Assembly (NCBI GenBank): GCA_945901025.1
Contig: CAMDJW010000013.1
Span: 20,875-84,874, forward strand
Source of the DNA: Spirosoma fluviale
GTDB lineage: Bacteria > Bacteroidota > Bacteroidia > Cytophagales > Spirosomataceae
DNA: 64,000 nucleotides
Reading direction: 5' to 3'
Made by a program: the position numbers and the translations under genes. Positions within the stretch are counted from its first letter, which is position 1; each line of letters opens with the position of its first letter. The notes beneath the pieces were generated by a model that was not told the origin of the DNA, searched no databases, and worked only from the letters and a program-made list of their open reading frames with translations. Of the stretch, positions 52,937-62,994 are shown one piece after another.

Positions 52937-54127
52937 ATGCAAACAGTTTCAACCTTTAATTTTGCCGGTAAAAAAGCATTAGTTCGCGTAGACTTTAATG
53001 TGCCCTTAAATGAGCGTTTTGAAATTACGGATGATACAAGAATTAAAGCTACGATTCCAACCATTCAAAAGATTATTCATGATGGTGGCTCTGTCATATT
53101 AATGTCACATTTGGGCAGACCTAAAGATGGCCCTATAGAAAAATATTCGTTGAGACATTTAGTTACCCCCTTATCCATCGTTTTTGGGGTAAAGGTTAAA
53201 TTTGCACCAGATTGCATAGGCGAAGAGGCAATTAAATTAGCATCTGAGTTAGAAGCTGGCGAAATTTTACTTTTAGAAAATTTACGTTTTTATAAGGAGG
53301 AAGAAAAAGGAGACGAGGCGTTTGCACAAAAACTATCCAAATTAGGAGATGTTTGGGTAAATGATGCATTTGGAACTGCGCATAGAGCACATGCTTCCAC
53401 TGCGGTCATAGGCCAATTTTTCAGCGAAAAAGTAGCAGGATTTGTGATGCAAGCTGAAATTGAAAATGCCCAAAAAATATTAGAATACGCTGAAAGACCT
53501 TTTACTGCCATCATGGGTGGTTCAAAAATTTCTGATAAAATATTAATCATTGAACAACTTTTAGATAAAGTAGATAATCTGATTATTGGCGGTGGAATGA
53601 CTTACACATTCTCATTAGCTGAAGGTGGTAAAATTGGTCGATCAATTTCAGAGCCGGATAAAGTCGAACTTGCTAAATCGCTCATTGAAAAAGCTAAAGC
53701 AAAGGATGTCAATATTTATATGCCTTTGGATAATGTTTGTGCCGATGATTTCAATAATAATGCCAATCGGCAAATTGTGAATAAAGGTGAAATTCCAGAC
53801 GGTTGGGAAGGTTTAGATATTGGCCCAAAATCGATTGAATTATTCCAACAGATTATCGCAGAATCAAAAACAATTTTATGGAATGGACCTATGGGTGTTT
53901 TTGAATTTCCCAATTTTGCTAAAGGAACAAATGCCATTGCCGATGCTGTTGTTAAAGCAACGGAAGACAATGGAGCATTTTCATTAATTGGCGGCGGAGA
54001 TTCCGCATCGGCGGTTAATAATGCTGGATATGGTGACCGAGTAAGTTATGTGTCGACAGGTGGGGGAGCATTGCTTGAATACATGGAGGGCAAAATTTTA
54101 CCTGGTGTTGCCGCATTAGAAGCATAA
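52937..54127 (+). CDS. pgk: Phosphoglycerate kinase
   Basis: 396 residues. Signature RVDFNVPLN (19-27), [19 protein letters not shown], the GGSKISDKI hinge and the C-terminal nucleotide motif [10 protein letters not shown]. It transfers phosphate from 1,3-bisphosphoglycerate to ADP in glycolysis. A hairpin after the stop ends the unit. Confidence 0.98.
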   Translation: MQTVSTFNFAGKKALVRVDFNVPLNERFEITDDTRIKATIPTIQKIIHDGGSVILMSHLGRPKDGPIEKYSLRHLVTPLSIVFGVKVKFAPDCIGEEAIKLASELEAGEILLLENLRFYKEEEKGDEAFAQKLSKLGDVWVNDAFGTAHRAHASTAVIGQFFSEKVAGFVMQAEIENAQKILEYAERPFTAIMGGSKISDKILIIEQLLDKVDNLIIGGGMTYTFSLAEGGKIGRSISEPDKVELAKSLIEKAKAKDVNIYMPLDNVCADDFNNNANRQIVNKGEIPDGWEGLDIGPKSIELFQQIIAESKTILWNGPMGVFEFPNFAKGTNAIADAVVKATEDNGAFSLIGGGDSASAVNNAGYGDRVSYVSTGGGALLEYMEGKILPGVAALEA

Positions 54128-54146
54128 AAAATTACGATTTTATTTT

Positions 54147-54176
54147 AAAGGCAAGGGAATGTTTCCTTGCCTTTTT
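54147..54176 (+). terminator. Terminator after pgk
   Basis: AAAGGCAAGG (54147-54156) pairs with CCTTGCCTTT with a short loop, followed by a T-run. It lies 20 bases after the pgk stop. Confidence 0.9.
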
Positions 54177-54210
54177 GTATTTTAGCCTATTGCGAAATGA
54201 ATAATAGTAT

Positions 54211-56664
54211 ATGATTCACACTTTACAACCCCAGTCGTTAAAATCATCATTGATTAGCTTAGATAGTAGGCAGATTTATGACGCAGCCAACACCGCTTTT
54301 TTTGCCGTCAGGGGAATTCATCATGACGGGCATCAATACATTGAGAATCTATATAAAAGTGGCGTCAAAGAATTTGTCGTTGAAAATGAAGCATGGATCG
54401 GGATATTATCCGAGAAAGCAAAAAAATGGAATGATGCTGATTTTTATGTGGTAGAAAATAGCATAAAAACATTACAAAATTTAGCAGCCCAACATCGAAG
54501 TACGTTTTCGTATAATCTAGTCGCAATTACAGGATCAAATGGTAAAACAATTTGTAAAGAGTGGCTTGCTACTTTACTAAGTGGCACCTATCATTTGGTC
54601 AAAAGTCCCAAAAGCTTTAATTCTCAAATAGGGGTCCCATTATCAGTATGGGCCATGAAACCCAGTCATAATTTGGGAATATTTGAAGCAGGTATTTCAC
54701 AACCGGGTGAAATGAAAAATCTAGAAGCTATATTAAAACCCAGACATGGGATTTTAACTCATTTTGGAGAAGCACATGGAGCTAATTTTAATCATGAAGA
54801 ACAAAAATTACAAGAGAAATTATTGCTCTTTAAAAATAGCAAAACACTAATTTATAGATCAAGCCGTTGGGATAAAGTAATTCAAACCTACATTAAAGGT
54901 ATAAACCCGACAATAGAACTGATCGAATGGAGTACGGAGGATCCAACTAAAAATATATTTGTTCATTTTAATAGATCCGCTAATGAAACTCAAATAAAAT
55001 TAAAAAAAGCGTCTCAAAGCGAACCTTTTATTGACATAAAAACGGAATTAACGGATGACGCTTCTTTAGAAAATATATGCCATTGTTTAATCATGGCTCA
55101 TGCCTTAGGCATGGATAATGTAGCGTTAACCCAAGCTATAAAGAGAGTAAAGCCCATATCCATGAGGCTAGAAATAAAAGAAGGACTTAGAGATATTAAA
55201 ATAATTGATGACTCCTATAACAACGACATCGATGGGCTAAGATTAGCCTTGCCACTGTTATTGAAATATGAGACTAAGAAAAAGATATTAATCTTAAGCG
55301 ATTTTTTAGAAATTGGCCTGCCAGAAGAGAACTTATATACCCAAATAAATTCCATGATCAAAAATCTAAAAATAGATTTGATCATTGGAATAGGAAATCA
55401 AATTTCGCGAAACAAAGATAAAATTGCCGGAATTGAAGTATATCAATCAACCGAGGATTTCCTGAAATCAGGGAGGCTAAATTCACTATTTAATGCAGCC
55501 ATTTTATTAAAAGGAGCTAGAAAATACAATTTCGAAAAACTAGTACACGCATTAGAAAATAAATCACATTGCACCCAACTAGAAATCAACTTAGATGCAC
55601 TACAACATAATTTAAGTTACTATAAAAATAAAATCGGCTTAGAAACAAAATTAATGGTCATGATTAAAGCATTTGCCTACGGAGCGGGTGCAGTGGAAAT
55701 TGGCCAAATACTCCAACAACAAGGTGTAGATTACCTTACAGTAGCTTATACAGACGAAGGAGTAGAATTACGAAAAAATGGTATTTATTCACCAATCATG
55801 GTGATGAACCCACAAATAGAAGAATTTGCCAAACTTATAGAGTATTCGCTTGAACCAGAAATATACAATTTCGAATTACTTAAAGCAATAGATGAATATT
55901 GCCTTATAAATGACCAAAATATTAAAATCCATATCAAATTAGATACGGGTATGAAAAGATTAGGTTTTGAAAGCCCTGAAATAGAGCAATTAGCTAATTA
56001 TTTAGCTGAAACACCACAATTATGGGTTGTCAGTATAATGAGCCATTTAGTGGCTTCAGAAAATCTAAAACACGATTTATTCACAAAAAAACAAATCAGC
56101 GAATTTATAAGAATATCAAATATATTAACAGATAAACTGAGCTACACACCATTATTACATATAGCCAATTCAGCAGCTATTGAGAATTATCCACAAGCAA
56201 AATTTGATATGGTCAGATTAGGTATCAGTTTATATGGAATAACACAGAACAAAAAAGAAATTAAAAAAATAGAAAACGTACTAACGCTAAAAACATATAT
56301 CTCCCAAATAAAAACAGTCGAAGAAAATGAAACGGTAGGATATGGCAGAAAAGGTAAATTAAACAAAAAAAGTACCATCGCTACATTGGCCATTGGGTAT
56401 GCAGATGGATACCCTAGATCTCTTGGAATGGGAAAAGGAATGTTTGAAATTAATGGTGAATTATGCCCCACCATTGGAGCCGTTTGCATGGACATGACGA
56501 TGGTAGATATAAGTCATTTAAAGGGAGTAAAGACAGGAGATGTCGCATTAGCCTTTGGTGGAAAAATACAATTATCTAAAATTGCAAAAAATGCAAAAAC
56601 GATCCCCTATGAAATAATGACTAATATCAGTAGTCGGGTTAAAAGAGTATATGTGAAAAATTAG
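54211..56664 (+). CDS. murF-alr: Bifunctional UDP-MurNAc-tripeptide:D-Ala-D-Ala ligase / alanine racemase
   Basis: 817 residues. Residues 1-~445 form a MurF ligase with the ATP loop ITGSNGKT (106-113) and the central fold. Residues ~455-817 form an alanine racemase with the PLP lysine Lys486 (MVMIKAFAYG), HIKLDTGMKRLGF and GYADGYPRSLG with the Tyr base. The fusion is typical of Bacteroidota. The protein makes D-alanine and adds D-Ala-D-Ala to the murein precursor. The MurF half reads TICKEW where TTTKE is more usual after the P-loop. Confidence 0.95.
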   Translation: MIHTLQPQSLKSSLISLDSRQIYDAANTAFFAVRGIHHDGHQYIENLYKSGVKEFVVENEAWIGILSEKAKKWNDADFYVVENSIKTLQNLAAQHRSTFSYNLVAITGSNGKTICKEWLATLLSGTYHLVKSPKSFNSQIGVPLSVWAMKPSHNLGIFEAGISQPGEMKNLEAILKPRHGILTHFGEAHGANFNHEEQKLQEKLLLFKNSKTLIYRSSRWDKVIQTYIKGINPTIELIEWSTEDPTKNIFVHFNRSANETQIKLKKASQSEPFIDIKTELTDDASLENICHCLIMAHALGMDNVALTQAIKRVKPISMRLEIKEGLRDIKIIDDSYNNDIDGLRLALPLLLKYETKKKILILSDFLEIGLPEENLYTQINSMIKNLKIDLIIGIGNQISRNKDKIAGIEVYQSTEDFLKSGRLNSLFNAAILLKGARKYNFEKLVHALENKSHCTQLEINLDALQHNLSYYKNKIGLETKLMVMIKAFAYGAGAVEIGQILQQQGVDYLTVAYTDEGVELRKNGIYSPIMVMNPQIEEFAKLIEYSLEPEIYNFELLKAIDEYCLINDQNIKIHIKLDTGMKRLGFESPEIEQLANYLAETPQLWVVSIMSHLVASENLKHDLFTKKQISEFIRISNILTDKLSYTPLLHIANSAAIENYPQAKFDMVRLGISLYGITQNKKEIKKIENVLTLKTYISQIKTVEENETVGYGRKGKLNKKSTIATLAIGYADGYPRSLGMGKGMFEINGELCPTIGAVCMDMTMVDISHLKGVKTGDVALAFGGKIQLSKIAKNAKTIPYEIMTNISSRVKRVYVKN

Positions 56665-57027
56665 AATAGATTAAACATCATCTAATCTCAATGAATCCCT
56701 AAAAACCAAATCAAATTATTACAGGCAAATCCTTAGATTAATTTCTAAGGATTTTTTTTGTTTAAAAACTGAAATACTAAAAAATCAAAATAGTAGTTAA
56801 GTCAACTAATAAAAAGCTGTTTACTAAGCATAATTAATCGTATATATTATTTAGCACAATAGCTAATAATTAATTAGTCGACAAGCTTAATAATTAGTTG
56901 TTTTGATAAATATAATTATAATGCTAATTAATTTATAAGTTGATTTTAAACAAGTCAAAATGAAGCCTAATTAAAGTATTTGGAATTAAAAAAAGAAATA
57001 CCTAAATTAGTTAAATAAGTAATAATA
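56665..57027. other. AT-rich region between murF-alr and the ArsR gene
   Basis: 363 bases with no gene. A terminator lies at 56728-56760 (AATCCTTAGA / TCTAAGGATT stem then eight Ts). Further on, AGCTAATAATTAATTAGT (56861-56878) and AAGCTTAATAATTAGTTG (56883-56900) are similar AT-rich motifs with partial dyad symmetry that could be ArsR-type operators. The rest is featureless AT-rich DNA. Confidence 0.5.
56728..56760 (+). terminator. Terminator after murF-alr
   Basis: AATCCTTAGA and TCTAAGGATT form a 10-bp stem around TTAATT, followed by a run of Ts. It lies about 65 bases after the murF-alr stop. Confidence 0.85.
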
Positions 57028-57387
57028 ATGATCGTAGAGGACATAGCTAAGGCTTTAGGCGACGAATCAAGAAGAAAAATTGTAGAACTATTGCAGTCTG
57101 GAGAATTACCTGCCACGGCTATTTTCGAACAATTTTCTTTTGCCGCACCCACTATATCAAGACACCTTTCTGTCTTAAAAGAATCTGGAATTGTGAGAAC
57201 TCGTAGAAATGGGGTTTTTATTTATTACTCGATTGAAAAAGAAACCTTACAAATTTTATCCAACTGGCTCTCCCCTTTTTTACCAGAATCAATGGAAAAA
57301 ATAAAATCGACGCCTAAAGAAAGATCGAGTCCTGCAAAGAAAAAAGATTTTGAAAATCCATTTGACAAATTCCAAAGTGAATTTTAA
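57028..57387 (+). CDS. ArsR/SdpR-like autorepressor
   Basis: 119 residues. A winged HTH of the ArsR family: AKALGDESRRKIVELLQSGELPATAIFEQF then FAAPTISRHLSVLKESGIVRTRRNG and a wing with FIYYSIEKE. No metal-binding cysteines are present, so it is closer to SdpR than to metal-sensing ArsR. It likely represses itself and the small YCII-like gene that follows after 22 bases. A Lys/Ser-rich tail (~95-119) follows the domain. Confidence 0.88.
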   Translation: MIVEDIAKALGDESRRKIVELLQSGELPATAIFEQFSFAAPTISRHLSVLKESGIVRTRRNGVFIYYSIEKETLQILSNWLSPFLPESMEKIKSTPKERSSPAKKKDFENPFDKFQSEF

Positions 57388-57409
57388 ATATTAAAATAAT
57401 TATATATTC

Positions 57410-57745
57410 ATGAAACGATTTGTAATCATTATAAGGGGCCCAATACAAGGAATTTCTGGCGAAAATAGTATGGCTAATGAGGAGGAATTAGAAGTAATAA
57501 GGACTTGGTTAAGAGACCTTAAAGCTAAGTATTCCGACATGCTATTTCAGAAATTTACGGGTCCGCAAAGTTACTTTTCAAAGAGTGGAAAAATTGAAAA
57601 TAAAAAAATTCAACAAATTGATGGAGGTGAAATTTCTCAAATTGTCACTTTGATTTTACCATCGATAGATGTGGCAACTGAAATTGCGATGAGTTTTCCT
57701 TTCCCCAACTCCTTTTTTACTATTGAGCTTAGAGAAATGAGTTAA
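57410..57745 (+). CDS. YCII-related small protein
   Basis: 111 residues. The N-terminal KRFVIIIRGP and a dimeric alpha/beta layout (WLRDLKAKYSDMLFQKFTGP... EISQIVTLILPSIDVATEIAMSFPF) resemble YCII-related / DGPF domain proteins. These often accompany ArsR-type regulators and may be dimeric ferredoxin-like folds of unknown activity. The catalytic His/Asp pair of true YciI enzymes is not clear here. Confidence 0.7.
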   Translation: MKRFVIIIRGPIQGISGENSMANEEELEVIRTWLRDLKAKYSDMLFQKFTGPQSYFSKSGKIENKKIQQIDGGEISQIVTLILPSIDVATEIAMSFPFPNSFFTIELREMS

Positions 57746-57751
57746 TCGCAT

Positions 57752-57787
57752 AAAAAATGCCCTAAATCGATTTATAGAGCATTTTTT
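57752..57787. terminator. Terminator between the YCII-like gene and fumC
   Basis: AAAAAATGC (57752-57760) pairs with GCATTTTTT (57779-57787) and inner complementarity is partial. It lies between convergent genes, with T-runs on both strands. Confidence 0.75.
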
Positions 57788-57823
57788 ACTATTATTTACG
57801 AGAATCGAATATTTTTAAAAAAA

Positions 57824-59224
57824 TTATTTGATTTCCCCTGCCATATTCTCAGGCTTAACCCATGCATCAAACTCTTCAGCAGTAACATACCCTAATGAAA
57901 TAGCCGTTTCTTTCAGCGTAGAACCATTTTTATGTGCCGTTTGCGCTATTTCTGCTGCCTTATAATAACCAATTTTAGTATTTAACGCAGTAACAAGCAT
58001 TAATGAGTTATTGACATGCTTAAGGATGTTGTCGTGCAATGGCTCGATACCTACTGCGCATTTGTCATTGAAAGCTACGCACACATCACCAATCAATCTG
58101 GCTGAATGCAGAAAGTTATAGATCATGACAGGCTTAAATACATTTAACTCAAAATGACCATTGGATCCACCAATACCAATCGTCACATCATTCCCCATAA
58201 CTTGAGCCGCGACCATAGTCATCGCCTCACATTGAGTAGGATTAACCTTACCTGGCATAATGGATGATCCTGGCTCATTATCAGGGATATAAATCTCACC
58301 TATCCCGGAACGAGGACCGGATGATAACATACGAATATCATTTCCAATCTTCATTAAACTGACAGCCACTGTTTTTAATGCTCCGTGAGCCTCTACGATA
58401 GCATCATGAGCAGCTAAAGCTTCAAACTTATTCTCAGCCGTAATGAAGGGCAAACCCGTCAAATTCGCAATATGGCTAGCCACATTCTCAGAATATCCCT
58501 TAGGAGTATTAATACCAGTACCTACAGCAGTTCCCCCTAAAGCCAACTCAGACAAATGAGCCAAAGTGTTGTTAATTGCTCTTAATCCATGGTTCAATTG
58601 TGATACATATCCTGAAAATTCCTGACCCAAAGTTAATGGGGTCGCATCCATAAAATGCGTGCGGCCTATTTTTACCACATTTTTAAAGGAATTGGCCTTT
58701 GCATCTAAAGTGTCTCTCAACTTAATAATACCAGGTATCGTAACTTCTATGAGCGTTTGGTACGCAGCAATATGCATGGCTGTTGGAAACGTATCATTCG
58801 ATGATTGAGATTTATTGACATCATCATTGGGATGAACAAATTTTTGCTCATCCAACAAATTACCTCCTTGCATGACATGAGCCCGATAGGCAATTACCTC
58901 ATTACAATTCATATTGGATTGAGTACCAGAACCAGTTTGCCATACGACTAAAGGAAATTGATCTGCCCATTGACCCGCTAAAATTTCATCACAAACAGCT
59001 GAAATTAAATTTTTCTTAGCCTCTTCAAGTACACCAGCCTCAAAATTGGTAATCGCGGCAGCCTTTTTAAGGTAAGCAAAGGCTCTGATAATCTCCTTTG
59101 GCATTTTATTGATATCCTGTGCGATAGGGAAATTCTCTATCGAACGCTGAGTTTGTGCCCCCCAATATACATGTGCAGGTACTTTTACCTTTCCCATGGT
59201 ATCCTTTTCAATTCTATATTCCAT
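57824..59224 (-). CDS. fumC: Fumarate hydratase, class II
   Basis: 466 residues. The fumarase/aspartase signature [11 protein letters not shown] is present, with [12 protein letters not shown] and [14 protein letters not shown]. It interconverts fumarate and malate in the TCA cycle and lacks the iron-sulfur cluster of class I. It is monocistronic. Confidence 0.97.
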   Translation of the reverse strand: MEYRIEKDTMGKVKVPAHVYWGAQTQRSIENFPIAQDINKMPKEIIRAFAYLKKAAAITNFEAGVLEEAKKNLISAVCDEILAGQWADQFPLVVWQTGSGTQSNMNCNEVIAYRAHVMQGGNLLDEQKFVHPNDDVNKSQSSNDTFPTAMHIAAYQTLIEVTIPGIIKLRDTLDAKANSFKNVVKIGRTHFMDATPLTLGQEFSGYVSQLNHGLRAINNTLAHLSELALGGTAVGTGINTPKGYSENVASHIANLTGLPFITAENKFEALAAHDAIVEAHGALKTVAVSLMKIGNDIRMLSSGPRSGIGEIYIPDNEPGSSIMPGKVNPTQCEAMTMVAAQVMGNDVTIGIGGSNGHFELNVFKPVMIYNFLHSARLIGDVCVAFNDKCAVGIEPLHDNILKHVNNSLMLVTALNTKIGYYKAAEIAQTAHKNGSTLKETAISLGYVTAEEFDAWVKPENMAGEIK

Positions 59225-59257
59225 ATGGCTATTTCTATTAATTTTGTAATAAGTTTA

Positions 59258-59286
59258 CAAAAATACCACCAAAATTGACACACAAA
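59258..59286 (-). promoter_or_regulatory. fumC promoter
   Basis: Minus-strand TATTTTTG (59265-59258) matches TAnnTTTG and lies 34 bases before the start codon. A TTTG (59286-59283) sits 17 bases upstream, slightly shorter than the usual spacing. Confidence 0.5.
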
Positions 59287-59311
59287 ACAAGAAAACTAAA
59301 TTATTAATACA

Positions 59312-59662
59312 ATGTTGAAAATTTACGGAATTCCAGCCTGCAATACCATGAAAAAAACATTTGAATACCTACAAAAAAAGGGTATTCCATTCGAATTCTT
59401 TAATTATAAAAAAAATGAACTCAGCCCTGAAGTCCTTCAGGATTTTATAGACCAATTAACGCTTGAAAAAGTATTTAATAAACAAGGGTCGACTTATAGA
59501 CAATTGCCAGAGGAAATTAAGTTAGCATTAAATGATCCAAAAAGAGCATTTGAATTCCTTTTAGAGAAAAATTCAGCCATCAAACGCCCTATGATTGTTG
59601 GCAAAAAAGGAATAATCGCAGGGTTCAATGAATTAGAATTAGATAAATGGCTAAATATCTAA
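59312..59662 (+). CDS. Spx/ArsC-family (YffB-like) protein
   Basis: 116 residues. Starts LKIYGIPACNTMKKTFEYL, with one redox cysteine (Cys10) and no CxxC, then RPMIVGKKGIIAGFN. This is the Spx/MgsR/YffB arm of the ArsC fold. True arsenate reductases keep other catalytic residues. YffB-like proteins are thought to act in thiol metabolism, and Spx proteins bind RNA polymerase in Firmicutes. Its role here is unknown. Confidence 0.85.
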   Translation: MLKIYGIPACNTMKKTFEYLQKKGIPFEFFNYKKNELSPEVLQDFIDQLTLEKVFNKQGSTYRQLPEEIKLALNDPKRAFEFLLEKNSAIKRPMIVGKKGIIAGFNELELDKWLNI

Positions 59663-60982
59663 TTATCCTTTATAGAACAACCATTTGCCCAATTCCTTCC
59701 AGGTTACTTTCTTGCCATACATCAGAATACCTACCCGATAAATTCGAGCAGAAACCCAGCTGCAGCCTAAGAATCCTAAAACTAATAAAGTCATAGACAA
59801 GATTAATTCCCAAACAGGAACTCCATAAGGCAAGCGGACCATCATGTTTATTGGCGAAGTAAATGGGATCATTGACGCCCAAAATGCGATATTGCTATCA
59901 GGATCCTGTATAGTGTACTGTGCCATCAAGAAGGACAATATAATAGGAATCATCACGATAAAAGTAAATTGCTGGGCCTCAGTAGCACTTTCCACTGCAG
60001 AACCGATCGCCGCAAATAAAGAGCTATACAGCATGTACCCAACAAAAAAATAAAACAAGAAAGCGGCTATAATCATCGGTATATTCGTGCTTTCCAACAC
60101 CTTCGTCACTTCAGACATTGGTGATTCTTCCTCACTTTTTGAGCTTAAAGTACTTTGTTTTCCCGAGTCAATTTTTTTGATTTGGGTAATATTATTTTTT
60201 ACTTTTTCCCCATAAAATTTACTTGTAACCTGCGTTAGACCAATGGTCAAAACAATCCATAGTAAAAACTGCGTTAGGCCCACCAAACCCACTCCAATGA
60301 TCTTTCCCAAAAGCAATTGATAAGGTTTAACTGAAGAAATAATCACCTCGATAATCCGGCTGCTTTTTTCTTCAATAACCCCATTCATCACTTGAGATCC
60401 ATATAACAACAAAGTAAAATATAAAACCATACCCATAATTCCAGCTAAAATCATGGCTCCTCCTGAACTTGAACTTGTCTCCTTCCCGTCGGTTGAAACG
60501 GTAATGGTCTTACTATCTATGTCAACCTGAGTGCTTTCATAAATCTGGGAAGAAATGCCCGCTTTAAGCAGTAATTCCTGGCGTACCTTGTTTTGAATAA
60601 GCTTCTCCACGGACTCCTTCAAGGACATCCCTATATTTTTAGCCGAATAAATATGAACCCCTTTGGGATTCGCTAAAACATCCTCAGGGATACTCACAAA
60701 CGCATCAAATCCTTTTGAGGCAAATGCCATTTTCAACTCTTGCTCTTTTCCTGAGGTGAAAACAAACTCAAGCTCCTTATCAACAAGGTCACTCTTTTTC
60801 CATAATCCACTCAAATCCAATATTTCTACCCGTTTAACTTCTTTATCCTTCATAGCTAACCAAATAGGTATTGCATAGATAGCTGTGATTAAAACAGGGG
60901 CCAATAAAGATGAGATCCAAAAAGACTTCTTTAATACTCTCGTTATATACTCGCGCTGTATAATTAATAAGATCTTATTCAT
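59663..60982 (-). CDS. ABC-2 type permease, NatB-like
   Basis: About 439 residues from the ATG at 60982. Six predicted helices (N-terminal one at ~17-40, the others in the C-terminal half) flank a large external domain (~60-180). The NatB-like part includes NGVIEEKSSRIIEVIISSVKPYQLLLGKI. It overlaps the ATPase gene (60975-60982). The pair resembles the NatAB sodium exporter and other uncharacterised ABC-2 exporters. Confidence 0.85.
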   Translation of the reverse strand: MNKILLIIQREYITRVLKKSFWISSLLAPVLITAIYAIPIWLAMKDKEVKRVEILDLSGLWKKSDLVDKELEFVFTSGKEQELKMAFASKGFDAFVSIPEDVLANPKGVHIYSAKNIGMSLKESVEKLIQNKVRQELLLKAGISSQIYESTQVDIDSKTITVSTDGKETSSSSGGAMILAGIMGMVLYFTLLLYGSQVMNGVIEEKSSRIIEVIISSVKPYQLLLGKIIGVGLVGLTQFLLWIVLTIGLTQVTSKFYGEKVKNNITQIKKIDSGKQSTLSSKSEEESPMSEVTKVLESTNIPMIIAAFLFYFFVGYMLYSSLFAAIGSAVESATEAQQFTFIVMIPIILSFLMAQYTIQDPDSNIAFWASMIPFTSPINMMVRLPYGVPVWELILSMTLLVLGFLGCSWVSARIYRVGILMYGKKVTWKELGKWLFYKG

Positions 60983-61874
60983 GTGCATTCGTTTCCTTTA
61001 CAACTTGGATAAATATATCATTGAATGAGGGGATTATTTCTTGAAATTCTAGCAGGTCAACATGCGATATAATTTCAGATATAGCCTTGTTTGAACTGAT
61101 GCCAACGTCCATTTTCAATGTGGCCGATTGGCTATTCACCGATAAAACCTCCATACCTTTTAAGTATGCAGGCAAATCACCCAAATACCTGATTTTAAAT
61201 ACATTCTGTTTATATCGATTTTGGACTTCCGTCTTTTCACCAGCTAACACAACTCTTGAGTGGTTAATTAGCGCAATCTCATCACATAACTCCTCTACCG
61301 TTTCCATTCGATGTGTTGAAAATAAAATAGTGGTTCCGCGCTCTTTAATGGCTAATATCTCATCCTTTAACATATTAGCATTGATTGGGTCAAACCCAGA
61401 AAACGGCTCATCCAGAATTAAAAGTTTAGGTTCATGAACTACAGTAGCAATGAATTGAGTCTTCTGCTGCATACCCTTAGATAAATCATCCACAGGCTTA
61501 TTCCACCAATCTTTTATATCCAATCGAATAAACCAATCCTTCAATTTCGAAATAGCCTCAGGTTTAGACATTCCTTTCAACTGCGCCAAATACAATAGCT
61601 GCTCCCCCACTTTCATTTTCTTGTAAAGACCTCTTTCTTCTGGTAAATAGCCAATTTGATCTACGTGCTTAGGTGAAAGCGGCTCCCCATCAAAAATTAT
61701 TTGTCCCGAATCAGGGGCCGTAATCTGATTGATAATGCGAATCAATGAAGTTTTACCTGCTCCATTGGGGCCCAACAACCCAAATATCTTTGCCCGAGGA
61801 ATTTCTAAATCAATGTGATCTAAGGCCAAATGATCTGAATACTTTTTAACTACTTGACGAATGGATAAAATCAT
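60975..61874 (-). CDS. ABC transporter ATP-binding protein, NatA-like
   Basis: 299 residues from the ATG at 61874 (the frame extends to a TTG six codons earlier). Walker A GPNGAGKTS, signature LSKGMQQ, Walker B LLILDEPFSG and an H-loop His in FSTHRME are present. A C-terminal ~80-residue domain (RYLGDLPAYLKGMEV) follows, as in NatA. It powers the permease encoded by the overlapping downstream gene. Confidence 0.93.
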   Translation of the reverse strand: MILSIRQVVKKYSDHLALDHIDLEIPRAKIFGLLGPNGAGKTSLIRIINQITAPDSGQIIFDGEPLSPKHVDQIGYLPEERGLYKKMKVGEQLLYLAQLKGMSKPEAISKLKDWFIRLDIKDWWNKPVDDLSKGMQQKTQFIATVVHEPKLLILDEPFSGFDPINANMLKDEILAIKERGTTILFSTHRMETVEELCDEIALINHSRVVLAGEKTEVQNRYKQNVFKIRYLGDLPAYLKGMEVLSVNSQSATLKMDVGISSNKAISEIISHVDLLEFQEIIPSFNDIFIQVVKETNAHE

Positions 61875-61900
61875 ATGCAAAACAAATTTCAACTAAAATA

Positions 61901-61947
61901 AAAAATTGCGCTTATACCCATTTAGAAAATGGTACAAGCGCAATTTT
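61901..61947. terminator. Strong hairpin terminator (histone-like gene)
   Basis: A 21-23 bp stem with one mismatch: AAAAATTGCGCTT(A)TACCC... and ...TA(C)AAGCGCAATTTTT, with loop AGA. On the minus strand it is followed by a T-rich run. It ends the histone-like gene (stop at 61963). Confidence 0.9.
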
Positions 61948-61962
61948 TAAAGGATAAGCGTA

Positions 61963-62355
61963 TTATTTTTTGGTAGTCGAAGTACGAGCTGATGTCTTTG
62001 CTGGCGCTTTAGACTTTGATGCACTCGCTACTGCGGGCTTTGTAGCTGTCACCGGCTTTGTAACGTCCAACAATAACGAAACTTGTTTTTGCTTAGATGC
62101 CTTTTTAGCTACTTTTTGTATTTTTTTAGCTTCCTTAACAGCTAATTTTTTGGCTGCTTTAGCTGCTTTTTCTTTTTTCTTAGCTAAATCCTTGGCTTGT
62201 TCATCTATCAACTTATGGTATTTCTTAGAAATTTCTCCCAAAGCTTTATGACTCAACTGAACCATTTTCTTAGCATTTTTCTCGCTTAAACCTTTCAATT
62301 TAGGCAATACAACTGTTGCTAAAACATCTATTAGTACTTTATTAGATTCATTCAT
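61963..62355 (-). CDS. Histone H1-like basic protein
   Basis: 130 residues. The N-terminal ~45 residues are ordinary (VLIDVLATVVLPKLKGLSEKNAKK). The rest is a Lys/Ala-rich coil (KKKEKAAKAAKKLAVKEAKK) and a Lys/Ser/Thr/Pro tail (SKSKAPAKTSARTSTTKK). It resembles Hc1/HctA-type bacterial histone H1-like proteins, which bind DNA non-specifically and can compact the nucleoid. Low-complexity composition makes exact homology uncertain. Confidence 0.75.
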   Translation of the reverse strand: MNESNKVLIDVLATVVLPKLKGLSEKNAKKMVQLSHKALGEISKKYHKLIDEQAKDLAKKKEKAAKAAKKLAVKEAKKIQKVAKKASKQKQVSLLLDVTKPVTATKPAVASASKSKAPAKTSARTSTTKK

Positions 62356-62460
62356 AATATTATATTTTAATTGTATGTTAAATTTATGTAAAGAAATTAT
62401 TAATTAAAACTTTAGTGTGTTAAATTTTCAAGCTCTCTTAAAAATTTAACATTGAAAAAA

Positions 62461-62994
62461 CTAAATTTTGATCTTTGAAACAAAATCATAGCTAACAATT
62501 CCCATGCAAACAGAAACATTTAAAGAATGCTTAGTTCCAAATTGAGGTATTTCAAGCGAATGGTCGGCTGAACTAATAAACAAATCATTTACGCCAAACA
62601 CCTCATTACCAAACACAAAAGCATAGGTATGATTTTGATCAGGTTTAAATTCAAATAAAGAGATTGCATCTTTAACCTGCTCAATGCATATTATTTTATA
62701 ACCGAGATCTTTTAAGGACTGTATACAGCTTAATGGACTATCAAAATAAGTCCAATCAACAGATTCATCAGCGCCTAAAGCTGTTTTTGATATTTCTCTG
62801 TGCGGGGGTTTTGCCGTAATTCCACACAAATATATATGGGAACATCGGAACGAATCAGCCGTGCGAAATGCTGAACCTACATTGTTCATGCTCCGAATAT
62901 CATCCAAAACAAAAACAAAAGGAAACTTTTCTGAATTTTTAAATTGTGTCACATCGAGCCTATTTAGCTCATCCATCGACAACTTTTCATTCAT
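62461..62994 (-). CDS. TrmH/SpoU-family RNA methyltransferase
   Basis: 177 residues. The SPOUT fold motifs are visible: FVLDDIRSMNNVGSAFRTAD (motif 1), FVFGNEVFGVND (motif 2) and EIPQFGTKHSLNVSVCMGIV (motif 3). It methylates a ribose (2'-O) in tRNA or rRNA. There is no N-terminal substrate-binding extension. It follows the desaturase gene with no gap (62994/62995). Confidence 0.93.
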   Translation of the reverse strand: MNEKLSMDELNRLDVTQFKNSEKFPFVFVLDDIRSMNNVGSAFRTADSFRCSHIYLCGITAKPPHREISKTALGADESVDWTYFDSPLSCIQSLKDLGYKIICIEQVKDAISLFEFKPDQNHTYAFVFGNEVFGVNDLFISSADHSLEIPQFGTKHSLNVSVCMGIVSYDFVSKIKI

